Assembly (NCBI GenBank): GCA_963779645.1
Contig: CAVZYX010000015.1
Location: 558,001-622,000, forward strand
DNA length: 64,000 bases
Direction of reading: 5' to 3'
DNA from: CALMBW01 sp963779645
GTDB taxonomy: Bacteria; Actinomycetota; CADDZG01; WHSQ01
Shown here one piece after another: positions 38,516-49,342 of this stretch. A program made the position numbers and the translations under genes. The notes under the pieces were generated by a model. The model was not told the origin of the DNA and searched no databases. It was given only the letters and a program-made list of their open reading frames with translations. The first letter of the stretch is position 1. Each line of letters opens with the position of its first letter.

Positions 38516-39395
38516 CTAATTGGTTGGGGCTGTGGCTTCGGCGGCTCGCTTGAGGAGGTCGAAGGCTTGTGTGGCTTTGGTGGTGGCGGATTCGGGGCTC
38601 TCTTCGAGGTCGTGGGAGATTTCGAGGATGCCGGGCGTGTTGGCGGGCAGGGTGGTTGCGTGCTCTGGCGATGTTGGTCCAGTCGATGGATGCTGCGCCG
38701 GGCCAGAGGTGCTCGTCTTTTTGACCGTGATTGTCGTGGAGGTGGAGTTGGGCGATGCGGGGCTTGAGGAGTTCGAAGGCGGCGTCGATGCCTACCGTTT
38801 TTTTCCGGTTGCGGTGAGGTGGGCGTGGCCGATGTCGAGGCAGACGCCGACGCGGTCGAAGTGGCCGACGCGGAGAATTTCGAGGAGGTGTTCGGGAGTG
38901 GTGATTTCGTTTTGAAGATTTTCGATGCAGGATGCGGACGCCGAGAGGGTGGGCGAAGGCTTTGAGGTGCTCGATGGCGGTGAGGGAGTTCTCGAGGGCG
39001 CGGCTGTTCCAGGGATCGTCCTTCTGGCCGAGGTGGAGGACGCAGGAGTCGATGGGGATCTGCTCGGCGGATTCGAGAGCGCGCTTTACTTCATCCATGG
39101 CGGTGATGCGGTGGGATTTTTCGGGATCGATGAGATTGATATTCGGTGCGACGTGGCGCGACCATTGCCCGCTTCCCCGGTCGGTGAGATAGATGGGCTG
39201 GTGGAGCGTGGCGAGGACGCCGGTGTTGCGGAACCAGGTGGCGACGTCGCGGACGGCGGCGCGGTCGCTGTAGTCGAAGTGGTGGCGGGCGGCGAAGATT
39301 TCGATAGCCTTGGCGCCGGCGTTATGGAGAGCGTCGAGCAGGCCGGGGTGCAGGCGCTGCTGAAGGAAGACGTGGGTGGAGATGGCGGGTTGCAT
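38516..39395 (-). CDS. Sugar phosphate isomerase/epimerase-like TIM-barrel protein (frameshifted)
   Basis: About 290 residues from ATG 39395 (MQPAISTHVFLQQRLHPGLL). The xylose-isomerase-like AP-endonuclease-2 fold is seen in 'LDALHNAGAKAIEIFAARHHFDY', 'LATLHQPIYLTDRGSG', 'DSCVLHLGQKDDPW' and 'IAQLHLHDNHGQKDEHLWPGAASIDW', with the metal-binding His/Glu/Asp positions. The middle (~38760-38920) and the end are off frame; the true end 'AFDLLKRAAEATAPTN' before TAG 38516-38518 is in another frame. It starts after asnS on the same strand only in the sense of lying next to it (asnS is downstream of nothing shared). Substrate unknown. Confidence 0.78.
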
Positions 39396-39477
39396 CACTT
39401 GTTAAGGTACAGCAGAGGATGTGCGATGGGTTGCGGTCGGCGGGTCGGCTAGAATCGGAACGCTGTGACGAGGGGGA

Positions 39478-40288
39478 ATGATGAAGATTCTGATGCGGGC
39501 GGTTTTGTGGAGTTGCATTGGGCTGGGCGGGGTTGGATTGAGGAGTGGAGCTGGGGTGGTCGCAGGCGGCTCCGGTTGCGCCGGTCTCACAGACTGCTGC
39601 GCCGGCGGCTGCTCCGGTGGATACGGCAAAACAGATTGCGACGATGGAGGCGAAGCTTGCGGATTGGCCGCAGCTGGGGCGGTACCGGGTGGAGAATGCC
39701 GCGTTGGGGCCGGTGGCGGAGGGTGAGCAGCGGGTGGTGTTCTATGGAGACTCGATTACGGATGGGTGGGGGCGGAGGCCGAACACGGGGGAGTTTTTTC
39801 CGGGGAAGCCTTATGTGAATCGCGGGATCAGCGGACAGACGACTCCGCAGATGGTGGTGCGGTTTCGGCAGGATGTGATCAATCTGCATCCTGCGGCGGT
39901 GTTGATCCTGGCGGGGACGAATGATGTGGCGGGAAATACGGGGCCGATGACTCCGGAGATGACGGAGGATAATTTTCGATCGATGATCGATCTGGCGAAG
40001 GCGAATGGGATTCGGGTGATTGTGGCCTCGATTACGCCGGCTGCGGACTATCCATGGAAGCCGGGGTTGGCTCCGGCGGGAAAGATCAGGGCTTTGAATA
40101 ACTGGCTGCAGGGATATTGTGTAACTCATTCTGTTACTTATCTGGATTATTATTCTGCGCTGGCGGATGAGAATGGCGGGATGAAGGCCGGGACGAGTTT
40201 TGATGGGGTGCATCCGAATGCGGCGGGTTATGCGATTATGGGTCCGCTGGCGCAGGCGGCGATTGATAAGACGCTGGGCGGGAGGTAG
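39478..40288 (+). CDS. Exported SGNH/GDSL-type hydrolase (N-terminal frameshift)
   Basis: About 265 residues. ATG 39478 (MMKILMRAVLWSCIGLGG), behind GAGGGGGA, gives a signal peptide; a slip near 39540 joins it to the main frame. Block I is 'VVFYGDSITDGWG' (nucleophile Ser), block II Gly 'NRGISGQTTPQMVVRF', block III 'VLILAGTNDVAGNTGP' (Asn) and block V 'DGVHPNAAGYAIMGPLA' (Asp and His). All four catalytic elements are present, so it is an active-type esterase/acetylhydrolase, probably acting on acylated sugars outside the cytoplasm. The 3' end overlaps the end of the opposite DUF72 gene by ~50 bases. Confidence 0.9.
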
Positions 40289-41047
40289 GTTCCTCTGCTG
40301 AGCTGCTACCGAAGAATTGGTTTGAAGGGCTTGCGAGGAGGCTCTGGAGGGTGAGCGCATTGCCAAGTGCTGCTCCGCTGGCGGTATTGTCAAAGACGCA
40401 CCATGTCTCCTGCGCGTGATGGTTTGCGATGTTGGAGGCGAGGGATTGCAGGTAGGTCTCAGGATAGGGTGAGTAGTACATGCGCGGACTGCCGTGGAGG
40501 CGACAGTAGAGGGGATGAGGCCATCCTCCTGCAGTCGCAGCTGCGGGAGTTCGCGCGGGGTCGGCTGCTGCGCGGGCGATGTGGAATTTTCTGAGGAGAT
40601 CGTCTGCTTCCGGGGTGAACCAGGTGGGATTGCGGGGTTCGAGGACGGTGGGACCGGGGTGATGGTCGCGGAACATTGTGAAGAAGGCTTTGGCTTCAGC
40701 GGGGTTGAAGATGAATTTCGGCGGAAGCTGGAAGAAGATCGGACCTAGTCTGGAGCCGAGAGTTCTTGCTTCCGTGAGGAAGTTCGTCAGTTGCTGGGAG
40801 GAGCAGGCGAGGCTGGATTCGTGGGTGATGGTTTTGGGAGCTTTCACGGAGAAGCGGAAGTCTTCGGGGACCGAGGCAGCCCATTTGATCCAGGTTGAGG
40901 GACGATGGGAGCGATAGAAGGAGGAGTTGATCTCGGCGCAGGAGAAGGTCTGACTGTACCGTTCGAGGTGGGTTCCGTGCTGAGGGATTGGCCGGCGTGT
41001 TGCCTGGGGATGCTCCAGCCAGCCGTGCCGATGCGCAGGTGAGTCAT
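40236..41047 (-). CDS. DUF72 family protein (frameshifted near start)
   Basis: About 270 residues. ATG 41047 gives 'MTHLRIGTAGWSIPRQHA'; a slip near 40990 leads to the main frame 'HGTHLERYSQTFSCAEINSSFYR'. DUF72 marks follow: 'RFSVKAPKTITHESSL', 'LGPIFFQLPPKFIFN', 'VLEPRNPTWF' (strand end of the TIM-like barrel), 'YCRLHGSPRMYYSPYP' and 'CVFDNTASGAALGNALTLQ'. It is a TIM-barrel-like family of unsettled function. The stop at 40236 makes a 53-base convergent overlap with the GDSL gene; an indel could have removed an earlier stop. Confidence 0.83.
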
Positions 41048-41110
41048 GCTTCCATTCGATGCCGTTGATCCCGTTTTCGTCCAGCTGTCGTAAGCCGGTG
41101 GTGCCTCGGA

Positions 41111-43175
41111 CTAATGCCTTCCGGCGGCATCGACCAGTTGTTGCAGCGGCGGCAGGATGACGAAGTCGGTTAGTTCGGAGTGGTCTGGTGCTGTCTTCAG
41201 GAGGGCGTTCTGTTGGTCGCTCCATGTGGTGGTGGGTGGCGTATGGGATCCGATGGATGCGAGGGCCTGGATTCCTAGTTGGCCGAGCTGAGTCAGCTGG
41301 ATGCGGCGTAGGGTGAGTTGATTCAGCTTCGGGTGCTCGGGGGCGAGGGCGTCGAGTGCTGGGCCAGAGGTGATCCATGACTGGAAGAGGATTTGAAGTT
41401 GCTGGTGCGCGGCGATGTGGTCGGCGGGAGTGGTGCTGTGGAGATAGCGGTCGACGAGGAGGCGCAGGTCTTCGCGAAGGGGTGGGTCGGGGCGGGTGTA
41501 ATCGACTGCGTTGCCCATGGGGGTGAGCTGCGAGGTCTTCTGCTGTTCGTAGCGTTCGGGGAAGGAGACGGGGGAGAGCGTGGAGATGAGGACAGCGAGT
41601 TGGGAGGCGGCGTCTTCGCTTCCAGCTAGTTGTCGCAAGCCGGATTCGGGACCAGAGATGTGGGTAAGGCCGAGGCCGTCGAGCCGGATGGACTCGATCT
41701 CGAGGCGGCGATACATGTCGGGAACGTCGCGGGTTTGCCGGGGCGACCAGAAGCGTTCGGCGAGCGCAGCGGTGCGGGGCCAGACGCGGGAGTCGACCGT
41801 CTGAGCGGTGATTTATTCGGCCCACATGCAGACTTCGCCGCCGAGGATGAGTTTCTGTTGGTCGAGAGTGAGGGTGGAGTTGTCGGAGATGGGGTCGTCG
41901 AGGTAATGCGCTCGGAGGTCTTCATGTGGTCGAGATAGTACGCCGCCGAAAGGATGCCACGATAGCCTTGCCTGGCGGCGATGGCGAGGGAGTCTACGCC
42001 GCGCCAGCACTGGATGACGATGTCTTTGGGGTGCCGGGGGTCAGGATCTCGTCCCAGCCTTCCATCTGCTTGTGGTGCTGATGGACGAGCGCGAGGATGC
42101 GGGTGTTGAAGTAGGTTTGCAGGTCGTCGTTGGACTTCATGTTACGGGCGTGCATGAAGGCCACGATGCGGTGGGTGGCCTTCCAGTCGGCTCCGTTGAC
42201 CTCGTCGCCGCCGATGTGGAAGTAGTCGTCGGGGAAGAGAGCGGCCATCTCGCCGATGAAGGCGGTCGAGGAAGTTGTAGGGGCTTGCGGGTTGGGTCCA
42301 TGCGGGGTCGAAGATTCCGAACGTGCGGCCAATCTCGTAGGGCGCTGGATCGGTGCGCGAACTGCGGATGCCGACGAGCCACTGGTGACGTGGCCGGGGA
42401 TGTCGAACTCGGGGACGACGCGGATGCCGCGGTCGCGGGCGTAGTCGAGGATGCCGCGGACTTGATCCTGAGTGTAGAACAGGCCGTCGGAGCCCTCTGC
42501 GGGAGCTTGGGGAAACGCTTGACTTCGATGCGGAAGCCCTGATCGTCGGAGAGGTGCCAGTGGAAGACGTTGAGTTTAACCGCAGCCATGCCGTCGAGAT
42601 TCGGCGGATGGCTGTCGAGGGCATGAAGTGGCGGGAGACGTCGAGCATAGCCGCGCCAGGCGAAGCGCGGCGAGTCGTTGATTTCGACTGAGGGGATGAC
42701 GTAGCGGCCGTCTTCGGCCTGCAGGAGTTGGTCGAAGGTTTCGAGACCGTGCAAGGCGCCGAAGACAGTTTGGGCGCGGAGGACGATCTTGTTAGAGGTT
42801 GCGCTGATGGAGTAAGTCTCGTCGGTCTCAAGCGTGGGTCGCGTGCCGGTGGTGTCTTGCACCTGAATGGTCAGGGTGGGGCTTGGAGACTGGAGATCTT
42901 TGCCGATTGGAATGCCGGTGTTTCTTTCGAGGCTCTGGGAGGGTGTGGCGTGCGGGCCGCCTCAGGATGGGATTGTGTGCTCCGCCGAGGGAGGCTGTGA
43001 AGTCTTTCGTGACGGCGATGGAGCCGTTTCCGGCGGTGACATTCGACGGTACCGGGAGGAGTGTGTTCCGGAAGGTCTGCGATTGAGCGGTGGCCATAAA
43101 CGAGGCTAGGAGACAGAGTGATCCGAGGCTGGTTCTCCTGGTGCGAAAAAGGCCCAGGGTCGATGCGTGATTCAT
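41111..43175 (-). CDS. Beta-N-acetylhexosaminidase, GH20 (frameshifts and in-frame stop)
   Basis: About 690 residues. ATG 43175 with an upstream GGAG gives a signal peptide ('GSLCLLASFMATAQSQ'), then the GH20 N-terminal domain. In later frames come 'FGALHGLETFDQLLQ', 'LNVFHWHLSDDQGFRIE', 'DDYFHIGGDEVNG', with the catalytic Asp-Glu pair, and 'MEGWDEIL'. 'LILGGEVCMWAE' is followed directly by a TAA (41813-41815), after which the same frame continues 'TAQTVDSRVWPRTAALAER' and a C-terminal helical domain to 41111. Three slips plus this stop break the reading. It removes terminal GlcNAc/GalNAc from chitin, peptidoglycan or glycan pieces. Confidence 0.88.
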
Positions 43176-43400
43176 TCTTGCTCCTTGTAGCGTCCGAAAG
43201 GAGTTCCTGCGGTATTCAGTTGCGAGCTGCCCGCACCATTGTGGCGGCCCAACACATCCTGATGGCGAATTTATCGGTCGGCGTCGCCGAGTCAAGCGGA
43301 GTCAAACTAGGATAGTTTTATAGCTCGAGACCTGCGTTGGGTTTGGTTATCACGAAACCATGCACCGCTGCGATACTTGAAGGCGTCTAATCGTTAACTG

Positions 43401-44692
43401 ATGGCGATCACGAATCTTTCCAAACCGACCTCTTTCGACCGCACGCTCGCCAGTGCGCGCTCCACCATGATGTTCAGCGAGGTGGTCCGGCTCGCAGTCG
43501 ACAGCTTCCGCGCCAGCAAGACCCGCTTCCTGCTGACCATGCTGGGCATGGTCATCGGCTCGGCCTCAATCATTCTGGTCGCAACGCTGGGGTCGACCGG
43601 CAAGCAATACGCTCTCGACCAGCTCACCAGCCTCGGTCCCAACAAAATCGAGATGCAGTACAGCGGCGGCACCGTCGTCCGGTCCGGACAACACCAGCAC
43701 CCCCGACTACATGACCCTCGAAGACATGCATGCCGTGCTCGACCAGGTTCCCGGCATCGTCGCCTCGTCCCCGATGCTTGAGTTTCACGATAACGTCAGT
43801 CATGGGCGGCGGCGTCACCAAGGAGACCATGCTGCTTGGCGTCTCACCGCAGTACAAGCGTCGTTCGCGATCTTGTCGTCGTCTCCGGCCGCTTCTTCGA
43901 CGAACAGGATGCCGTAGCCCACGCCAAGGTCGCCGTCATGGTGCAGCCGTTCGCAATAGAACTCTACGGTTCGGCAGCCGCAGCCGTCGGACAGAACCAT
44001 CAACGTCAAAGGCATTCCGTTCATCATCATCGGCGTCTTTCGCGAAGAGTATCGACACGCATGGACCTGTCCGAGATCAGCTCGACAGACCGATGCTGAT
44101 TCCCTATCCGGTCGCGCGCTACTTCACACGGCACCGACCGGCATTGAAGGAGATCTTCTTCACCATGCGCGACCCCCGCGATGGTCGATACCCGCGACCA
44201 AGCCGCATTCTCGCAATCGTCCGGTCTCGCCATTATGCCAACTCGCGTCTACACTGCCCAGACACTGACCGATCTGCTGCAGTAGCATGGCGAAAATCGC
44301 CGACATGCTGACCGTCGTGCTTACGCTCGCGGCGGCTATCACGCTGATCGTCAGCGGCGTCGGCATCATGAACAGCATGCTGGCCAATGTGCAGTCGCGC
44401 ATCAAAGAGATCGGCATTCGCAAGGCCCTGGGCGCAACCAGCCGCGAGATTCGACTGCAGTTTCTCACCGAAGCCGTCTTCCTTTCGCTCAGTGGCGGGA
44501 TCATCGGCACGCTGCTCGGCCTCGCCATTCCGCTTCACGCTCGGCCTGCTGACGCCCTTCAAGATCCCCATCAATCCTTGGTCCGCAGTAATCTCGCTGG
44601 CGACCTCCGTGCTCGTCGGCGTACTCTTCGGAACACTGCCGGCAAATCGCGCAGCGCGGCTCGATCCAGTCCAGACTCTGAAGTACGAATAG
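43401..44692 (+). CDS. MacB-like ABC transporter permease (multiple frameshifts)
   Basis: About 430 residues. From ATG 43401: 'FRASKTRFLLTMLGMVIGSASIILVATLG' is the first membrane segment of the MacB/FtsX-type permease. A periplasmic MacB-PCD domain follows in changing frames ('YMTLEDMHAVLDQVPGI', 'VSGRFFDEQDAVAHAKVAVM'). The last part has 'LTLAAAITLIVSGVGIMNSMLANV', 'RIKEIGIRKALGATSREI', 'EAVFLSLSGGIIGTLLGLAIP' and 'ANRAARLDPVQTLKYE', the standard ending. At least six slips. No ATPase gene lies beside it, so its partner is elsewhere. It could be a decayed gene, but neighbours show the same kind of breaks. Confidence 0.83.
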
Positions 44693-44732
44693 TTCCGAGC
44701 GATGTCCGATCCTGAAACTTGCAAAACAAAAT

Positions 44733-44767
44733 GCATCAGCCACAGCAAAGTTCGCTGCGGCTGATGC
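44733..44767. terminator. Bidirectional terminator between permease gene and rplI
   Basis: GCATCAGCC (44733-44741) and CAGC pair with GCTG and GGCTGATGC (to 44767) around a 7-base loop, one mismatch. The minus-strand flank reads GCATTTTGTTTTG, a T-rich tract right after the stem, so this is a good terminator for the ispE-rplI gene run. It can also serve the ABC permease. Confidence 0.82.
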
Positions 44768-44782
44768 GTCTGTCGTGATCTG

Positions 44783-45287
44783 TCAGCCGAATTTACGTGT
44801 TGCAGCTTCCGTTGCGGCGGCGGCTGCTTCGGCCTTCCGGCTGGTCGCCCTTGACCGTGACCTTCACGTGGCTGGTGACCTCGCGGTGCAGCTTGACCGG
44901 AACATGGAACTCGCCGAGCGTCTTCAGCGGCTCATCGAGCGAGATCTTGCGGCGGTCGATCGTGAAGCCCTTCGCCTCGAGCTGCATGCGCGATGTCGCC
45001 CGAGGTGACCGAGCCGAACAGGTGCTCGTTCTCGCCGACCTTGCGCTCGAACACCAGCTCCACTGCGTTGAGCTGGGTCGCCAAGCTCCTCGGCTCCGAC
45101 CTTCTCCTTGGCGGACTTGCGTACAGCCGAGCGCCTTCATCTGCTCGATGACGGCCTTGTTGGCGGCCGTCGCCTCGATGGCGAGCTTCCGCGGCAGCAG
45201 GTAGTTGCGCCCGTAGCCGTCGGCGACTTTCACCACGTCGCCGCGGTGGCCGAGCTTGTTTACATCTTCCTTCAGAATGACTTCCAT
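44783..45287 (-). CDS. rplI: 50S ribosomal protein L9 (frameshifted)
   Basis: ATG 45287 'MEVILKEDVNKLGHRGDVVKVADGYGRNYLLPRKLA' is the classic L9 N-terminal domain. The central helix and C-terminal domain are read in another frame ('LATQLNAVELVFERKVGENEHLFGSVTSGDIA') and back again ('LEAKGFTIDRRKISLDEPLKTLGEF'). The tail needs one more slip near 44815 to give 'EAAAAATEAATRKFG' and the stop at 44783-44785. Last gene of the ribosomal run, followed by a strong terminator. Confidence 0.94.
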
Positions 45288-45356
45288 TGCAGTTCTCCGA
45301 TTCTTCGTGTCTGCAGGCCAGCGCTTGCGACCGTAAGTCCGGCCTGCGCAGATAAG

Positions 45357-45728
45357 TTAGAAGCGCGCGGCGAAGGCAGCAGGGCGATGTTGCGCGACTG
45401 CTTGATCGCCAGCGAGAGCTGCGCTGGTGCCGGGTGCAGACACCGGTCAGGCGGCGCGGAACGATCTTGCCGCGCTCGGCGACGAACTCCTGCAGCAGGC
45501 GCACGTCGCGGTAGCGAGATGGCGTCGATCTTCTCGGTGCAGAACTTGCAGACCTTCTTGCGGCGGAAGAACTTGCGTCCGCCAGGGCCGCCGCCGGGCC
45601 GCCAGCCGGGACGCGCGCGGGTGCGGAGGACCGGCCGCCAGGGCCGGAGTGACCGGAGTGCCGCGGCTGGGGCGGGATGCTGGTGCGTGCTGCTCAGTGG
45701 ATTGCGTGCTGCTGGTTTCGTCAGCCAT
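45357..45728 (-). CDS. rpsR: 30S ribosomal protein S18 (frameshifted)
   Basis: ATG 45728 starts 'MADETSSTQSTEQHAPASRPSR', a long variable leader. The S18 core is read across frames: 'GGRKFFRRKKVCKFCTEKID' (hidden by slips near 45590-45530), then 'VRLLQEFVAERGKIVPRRLTGVC' and 'RHQRS...LAIKQSRNIALLP', and a stop at 45357-45359 after another slip. The N-terminal extension of ~35 residues is longer than in E. coli. Between rpsF and rplI as expected; no ssb gene is present in this interval. Confidence 0.92.
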
Positions 45729-45890
45729 GATGATTTCCCTCTCGTTCGTTGTGCCTTCCTCGCTCCAGACCCGCGATGGAGCCTCTGAACATCCGACCGA
45801 TGCAGTCGAGTGGAAGCGGAGTTCGGCGATCGTAATGCGTTGCGCGATACGGCGAAGCGTCATCGCAAATCTTGCGGCGAAACTGAACGC

Positions 45891-46363
45891 TTAGACCGCG
45901 GCAGTCTCGGCAGGCGCTGTCGGCGGCGCGGCTCGGCGGCTGCGGCAGTCTTCGTCGCGCTGCGCTGCGGCGTCCGGCTGCGGCGGCCGGCGCTGCGGCG
46001 CTGCTGCGATCGGCTGCGCGCTGCGCTTACCTTGGTGTCGCGGAGCGCCTTGACCTTGGCCAGGCGCTTCTCTTCTTCGTCCATGCGCACGGTGATGAAC
46101 TTGATCACCGGCTCGGAGACGCGCAGACGGCGCTCGATCTCGGCGATCAGCGAGCCGGCGGCGGCGACGTCAGCAGGACGTAGAAGCCGTCGTTGAACTT
46201 GCGGACGGTGTAGGCGAGCCGGCGGCGGCCCATCTTCTCGACGCTCTTGACCTCGCCGCCACCATTGGTGACGTTCGCCGGAGAAGCCTTCGATCAGCTT
46301 GTCGAGATCGGCTTCTTCAACGTCCGGACGGACGATGAACATGATTTCGTAGGTACGATTCAT
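45891..46363 (-). CDS. rpsF: 30S ribosomal protein S6 (frameshifted)
   Basis: ATG 46363 'MNRTYEIMFIVRPDVEEADLDKLIEGFS' is a typical S6 start. The ferredoxin-like fold is finished by 'IAEIERRLRVSEPVIKFITVRMDEEEKRLAKVKALRD' after two slips in the 46270-46160 part. The C-terminus is an Ala/Arg-rich tail whose right frame, ending 'APAETAAV' before a stop at 45891-45893, needs further slips. S6 pairs with S18 in the 30S platform and the two genes are adjacent here. Confidence 0.93.
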
Positions 46364-46466
46364 TCGTTTACTTCTTTCTGCGAAGTTCTGCTTCGCACCG
46401 TGCCGGCGTGTGCTCTGCCAACCCGGTCTGGAAAATCGACTGCGTTGCAACTGCGCTACTTCGTCT

Positions 46467-47095
46467 TTACTCCGCCTTCGGTTCTCTGATCCACTCTCCG
46501 GATCGTCTGGCCGTCGGTTGAACTCGTTCATCGCGGCGCTGACCCCTTTGGTCAGCACCACCTCGACCGCGTCGTCCACGCGGTCGAGCACTTCATCCAG
46601 CACCGCAAGCTCCTGCTTGCGCATCGGCGACAGCAGATAATCCTTGCCGCCCGCCTTGATCTCTCTGCCATCCGCGAGCGCCGGTTTCCCAACCCCGATG
46701 CGGATGCGCAACCACTCTTCCGTGCCAAGCGCACCGGAGATCGACTTCACTCCGTTATGCCCGTTCGCCGATCCGCGCTCGCGCAATCGCGAATCGTGCC
46801 CAGCGGAAACGCCAGCTCGTCGTAGAGCACGATCAGGTCCGTCGACGGCATCGAATCTCCAGCTCCTGAACCAGAGCGGCTACCGAAAGCCCGCTCAGGT
46901 TCATGAACGTCTCCGGCTTGGCCAGCAGAACATCCTGTCCTGCCAGCCTCGCCTTCGCCGTCAGTGCCCTGCCCCGCCGGTTCTGAGCGCCACACCGCAA
47001 TCCTCCGCGATGCGATCGACCGCCAGAAAGCCGGCGTTGTGCGGCGTGAACTGATACTCGATACCGGGATTGCCGAGACCGACAATCAACTTCAC
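46467..47095 (-). CDS. pth: Peptidyl-tRNA hydrolase (frameshifted)
   Basis: GTG 47095 gives 'VKLIVGLGNPGIEY' and 'FTPHNAGFLAVDRIAEDCG', with the catalytic His in HNAG, but the frames change at once. Other pieces are 'KARLAGQDVLLAKPETFMNLSG', 'LIVLYDELAFPLGTIR' with the catalytic-Asp block, and 'GHNGVKSISGALGTEEWLRIRIGVGKP'. The C-terminal helix 'VDDAVEVVLTKGVSAAMNEFN' follows. The exact stop is unclear; a TAA at 46467-46469 fits the usual length. It frees peptides from drop-off tRNAs. It lies between rplY and rpsF, as in many bacteria. Confidence 0.9.
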
Positions 47096-47164
47096 GCTGT
47101 CGTTCCCTCTCCAGCAAACTCAGGCGGCCTGCAACGATCTCGAAGCTCACAGACCGCACTCGAC

Positions 47165-47861
47165 TTACTTCTTCTTTGCGTCCTTGGCATCGGCAGCACG
47201 GCAGCAGCGGCTGCATCTGTCTTGCCCTTCTTGGCAACTTCGGGCTCGGCGGCCGCAGCGGCCACCGCCTCGGCGGCAGCGAGCCTCTTCCTTGATGACC
47301 GTCACGTGAGCTACCGTTGCATTCTCGTCGCCCAGGAACTTGAGCTTGCCCGAGTGCGGCAGGTCGGAGACGTGGATCGACGCCGTTCAGCTCAAGGCTC
47401 GAAACATCGACATCGAGGTGGCTCGGAATGTCGCCCGGCAGGCACTCGATCTCGACCTCGCGCAGCACCTGGTCGAGGATGCCGCCCTGGGTCTTCACGC
47501 CGACGGGAATGCCGACCAGCTGAATCGGCACCGAGACGCGCATCGCCTTGTCCATCGCGATGCGCTTCAGGTCGATGTGCAGCAGCTTGCCCTTGATCGG
47601 CTCATGCTGCCAGTCGACGATCATCGCCTTCGACCGCGCCCGCGCCTTCGACTCGAGGTCGAAGATCGTGTTGTGACCGGAGTCCGAGTGCAGAATCTTG
47701 GTGATCACCTTGGGGTCGACCGCGACCGCGACCGGCTCCTGGCCCGCGCCATAAACCACGGCCGGAATCTTGCCGGCGACGCGCACGCGGCGAGCCGCAT
47801 TCTTGTTGAACTTGCCCTCGCGGGGCGTTGCGACGACTGCTTCAATCGTTGATGCTGCCAT
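47165..47861 (-). CDS. rplY: 50S ribosomal protein L25 (long Ctc form, frameshifted)
   Basis: ATG 47861 'MAASTIEAVVATPREGKFNKNAARRVRVAGKIPAVVYG' starts the 5S-rRNA-binding domain, then 'FDLESKARARSKAMIVDWQHEPIKGKLLHIDLKRI', typical of the long general-stress form. The C-terminal beta domain is seen in 'QGGILDQVLREVEIECLPGDIPSHLDVDVSSLELNGV'. From about 47390 on a slip moves the frame; the Ala/Glu-rich tail then ends 'AKDAKKK' before the stop at 47165-47167. Total ~230 residues. Confidence 0.92.
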
Positions 47862-47961
47862 GACTGTCTTCTTCCTTTCGGGCACGAGAGTTGAGCTCTC
47901 GCTCCCTTTGCGGCTTGCGCTAATCGTCCGCCTGTATGCTGGCTCGAACCCTGGCTGCAAC

Positions 47962-49126
47962 TTAGTTGAACAGCGTAGCTGACGCTGGTCTCCATGTGAA
48001 TGCTCTCGATGGCCCGGCCCAGCAGCCCGGCAATCGAAAGCACCTTGATCTTCGCCACCTTCTGCGCATCTTCGCGCAGCGGAATGGTATTGGTCACGAT
48101 CAGTTCCTCCAACCGTGAGTTCGCGATGCGCTCGACCGCCGGGCCCGAAAGCACCGGATGCGACGCGCACGCATAAACCTTTTCCGCGCCCTGCGTCCAG
48201 CAGCGCATCCGCCGTCTTCACCAGCGTTCCGGCGGTGTCGATGATGTCGTCGAGGATCAGGCAGGTCCGGCCCTCGCACATCGCCGATCACGTTCATCAC
48301 CTCGGTCACATTGATGTCCGTCCGCCGCTTGTCGACGATGGCCAGCGGAACTTCCAGCTTCTTGGCGAAGAATCTCGCCCGCTCCACGCCGCCCGCATCC
48401 GGCGAAACCACCGTCAGGTTCGGCAGGTTCAAGCTCCCGGAAGTAGCTCACCAGCACCGGGCTGGCAAACAGGTGATCCACCGGAATATTGAAGAAGCCC
48501 TGAATCTGCGCCGCATGCAGATCGACCAGCAGCGCCCGGTTCGCACCGGCGGTGGTCAGCAGATCGGCAACCAGCTTCGACGTGATCGCCACGCGCGGCC
48601 GGTCTTTGCGGTCCTGCCGGGCATAGCCGTAGTACGGCATCACAACCGTGATCCGCCCGGCCGAGGCGCGCTTCAGCGCGTCCATCATGATCAGCAGCTC
48701 CACCAGGTGCTGATCCACCGGGAAACACGTGGGCTGCACGAGAAAGACATCCGCGCCGCGAACGTTCTCGAGCAGCTGAAAGTGAACCTCGCCGTCGGAG
48801 AACCGCTGCAGCCGGGTCTCGCCCAGCGGCACACCGACGAACTTGCAGATCTCCTCGCACAACGGCTTGTTGGCCGATCCGCAAAAAATCTTGAAGCGCT
48901 TGTCTCTCGCTCAGCCGGCCGGAGCGCTTTTTTTCCGGGGCCGCTTGATCTGGTCCAGCCGTTGCCTGCTTTGTCTGTCCGCCCTGGCGGAGAGCGCGAG
49001 TGCAGGCTGAGAGCTCGTTTCTGTCTCCTCAGCCTGCTCTGAAATAGGGGAAAGAACCGCAGTCGTGTCTTGTTCGTTCACGTTGAAACCCTCCAGGCTG
49101 GTTGACCTTGAATGTTCCTGCTGCAT
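47962..49126 (-). CDS. prs: Ribose-phosphate pyrophosphokinase (frameshifted, N-terminal extension)
   Basis: Makes PRPP from ribose-5-phosphate and ATP. The catalytic part starts at 'DKRFKIFCGSANKPLCEEIC' (~48905) and includes 'FLVQPTCFPVDQHLVELLIMMDALKRASA', 'VVMPYYGYARQDRKD', 'ADLLTTAGANRALLVDLHAAQIQGFF', the PRPP loop 'CLILDDIIDTAGTLVKTADALL' and 'NSRLEELIVTNTIPL'. Ahead of it, an open frame from ATG 49126 or GTG ~49085 adds 60-75 residues rich in Ser, Glu and Lys, joined through a 7-A homopolymer where a slip is likely. Other slips are near 48430, 48290 and 48190, plus the C-terminus. Confidence 0.92.
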
Positions 49127-49342
49127 TGTCTTGCGAAGCCTTGTTGCGGCTCCGTTACTTCTTCTGAAATCCTTGTTGCGAACTGCTCAAAAACTAAAGA
49201 CTTCGGTCCTTCAAACTTCTCACTTCTTCCTCCGCGCTGTTTCTCGCGGAGTCCAAAATCCGTCTTCATACTTCTGCGGCAATGTTGCTGCCGCCGAAAG
49301 AATCCCTAAATCTGTCGCTGTTCGCATCTGGCGTCGACTGAT

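Noticed and set aside
43401..44692. Programmed frameshifting in the permease or in the ribosomal genes
   Set aside because: Slips occur at many unrelated sites in both directions with no slippery heptamer plus pseudoknot pattern.
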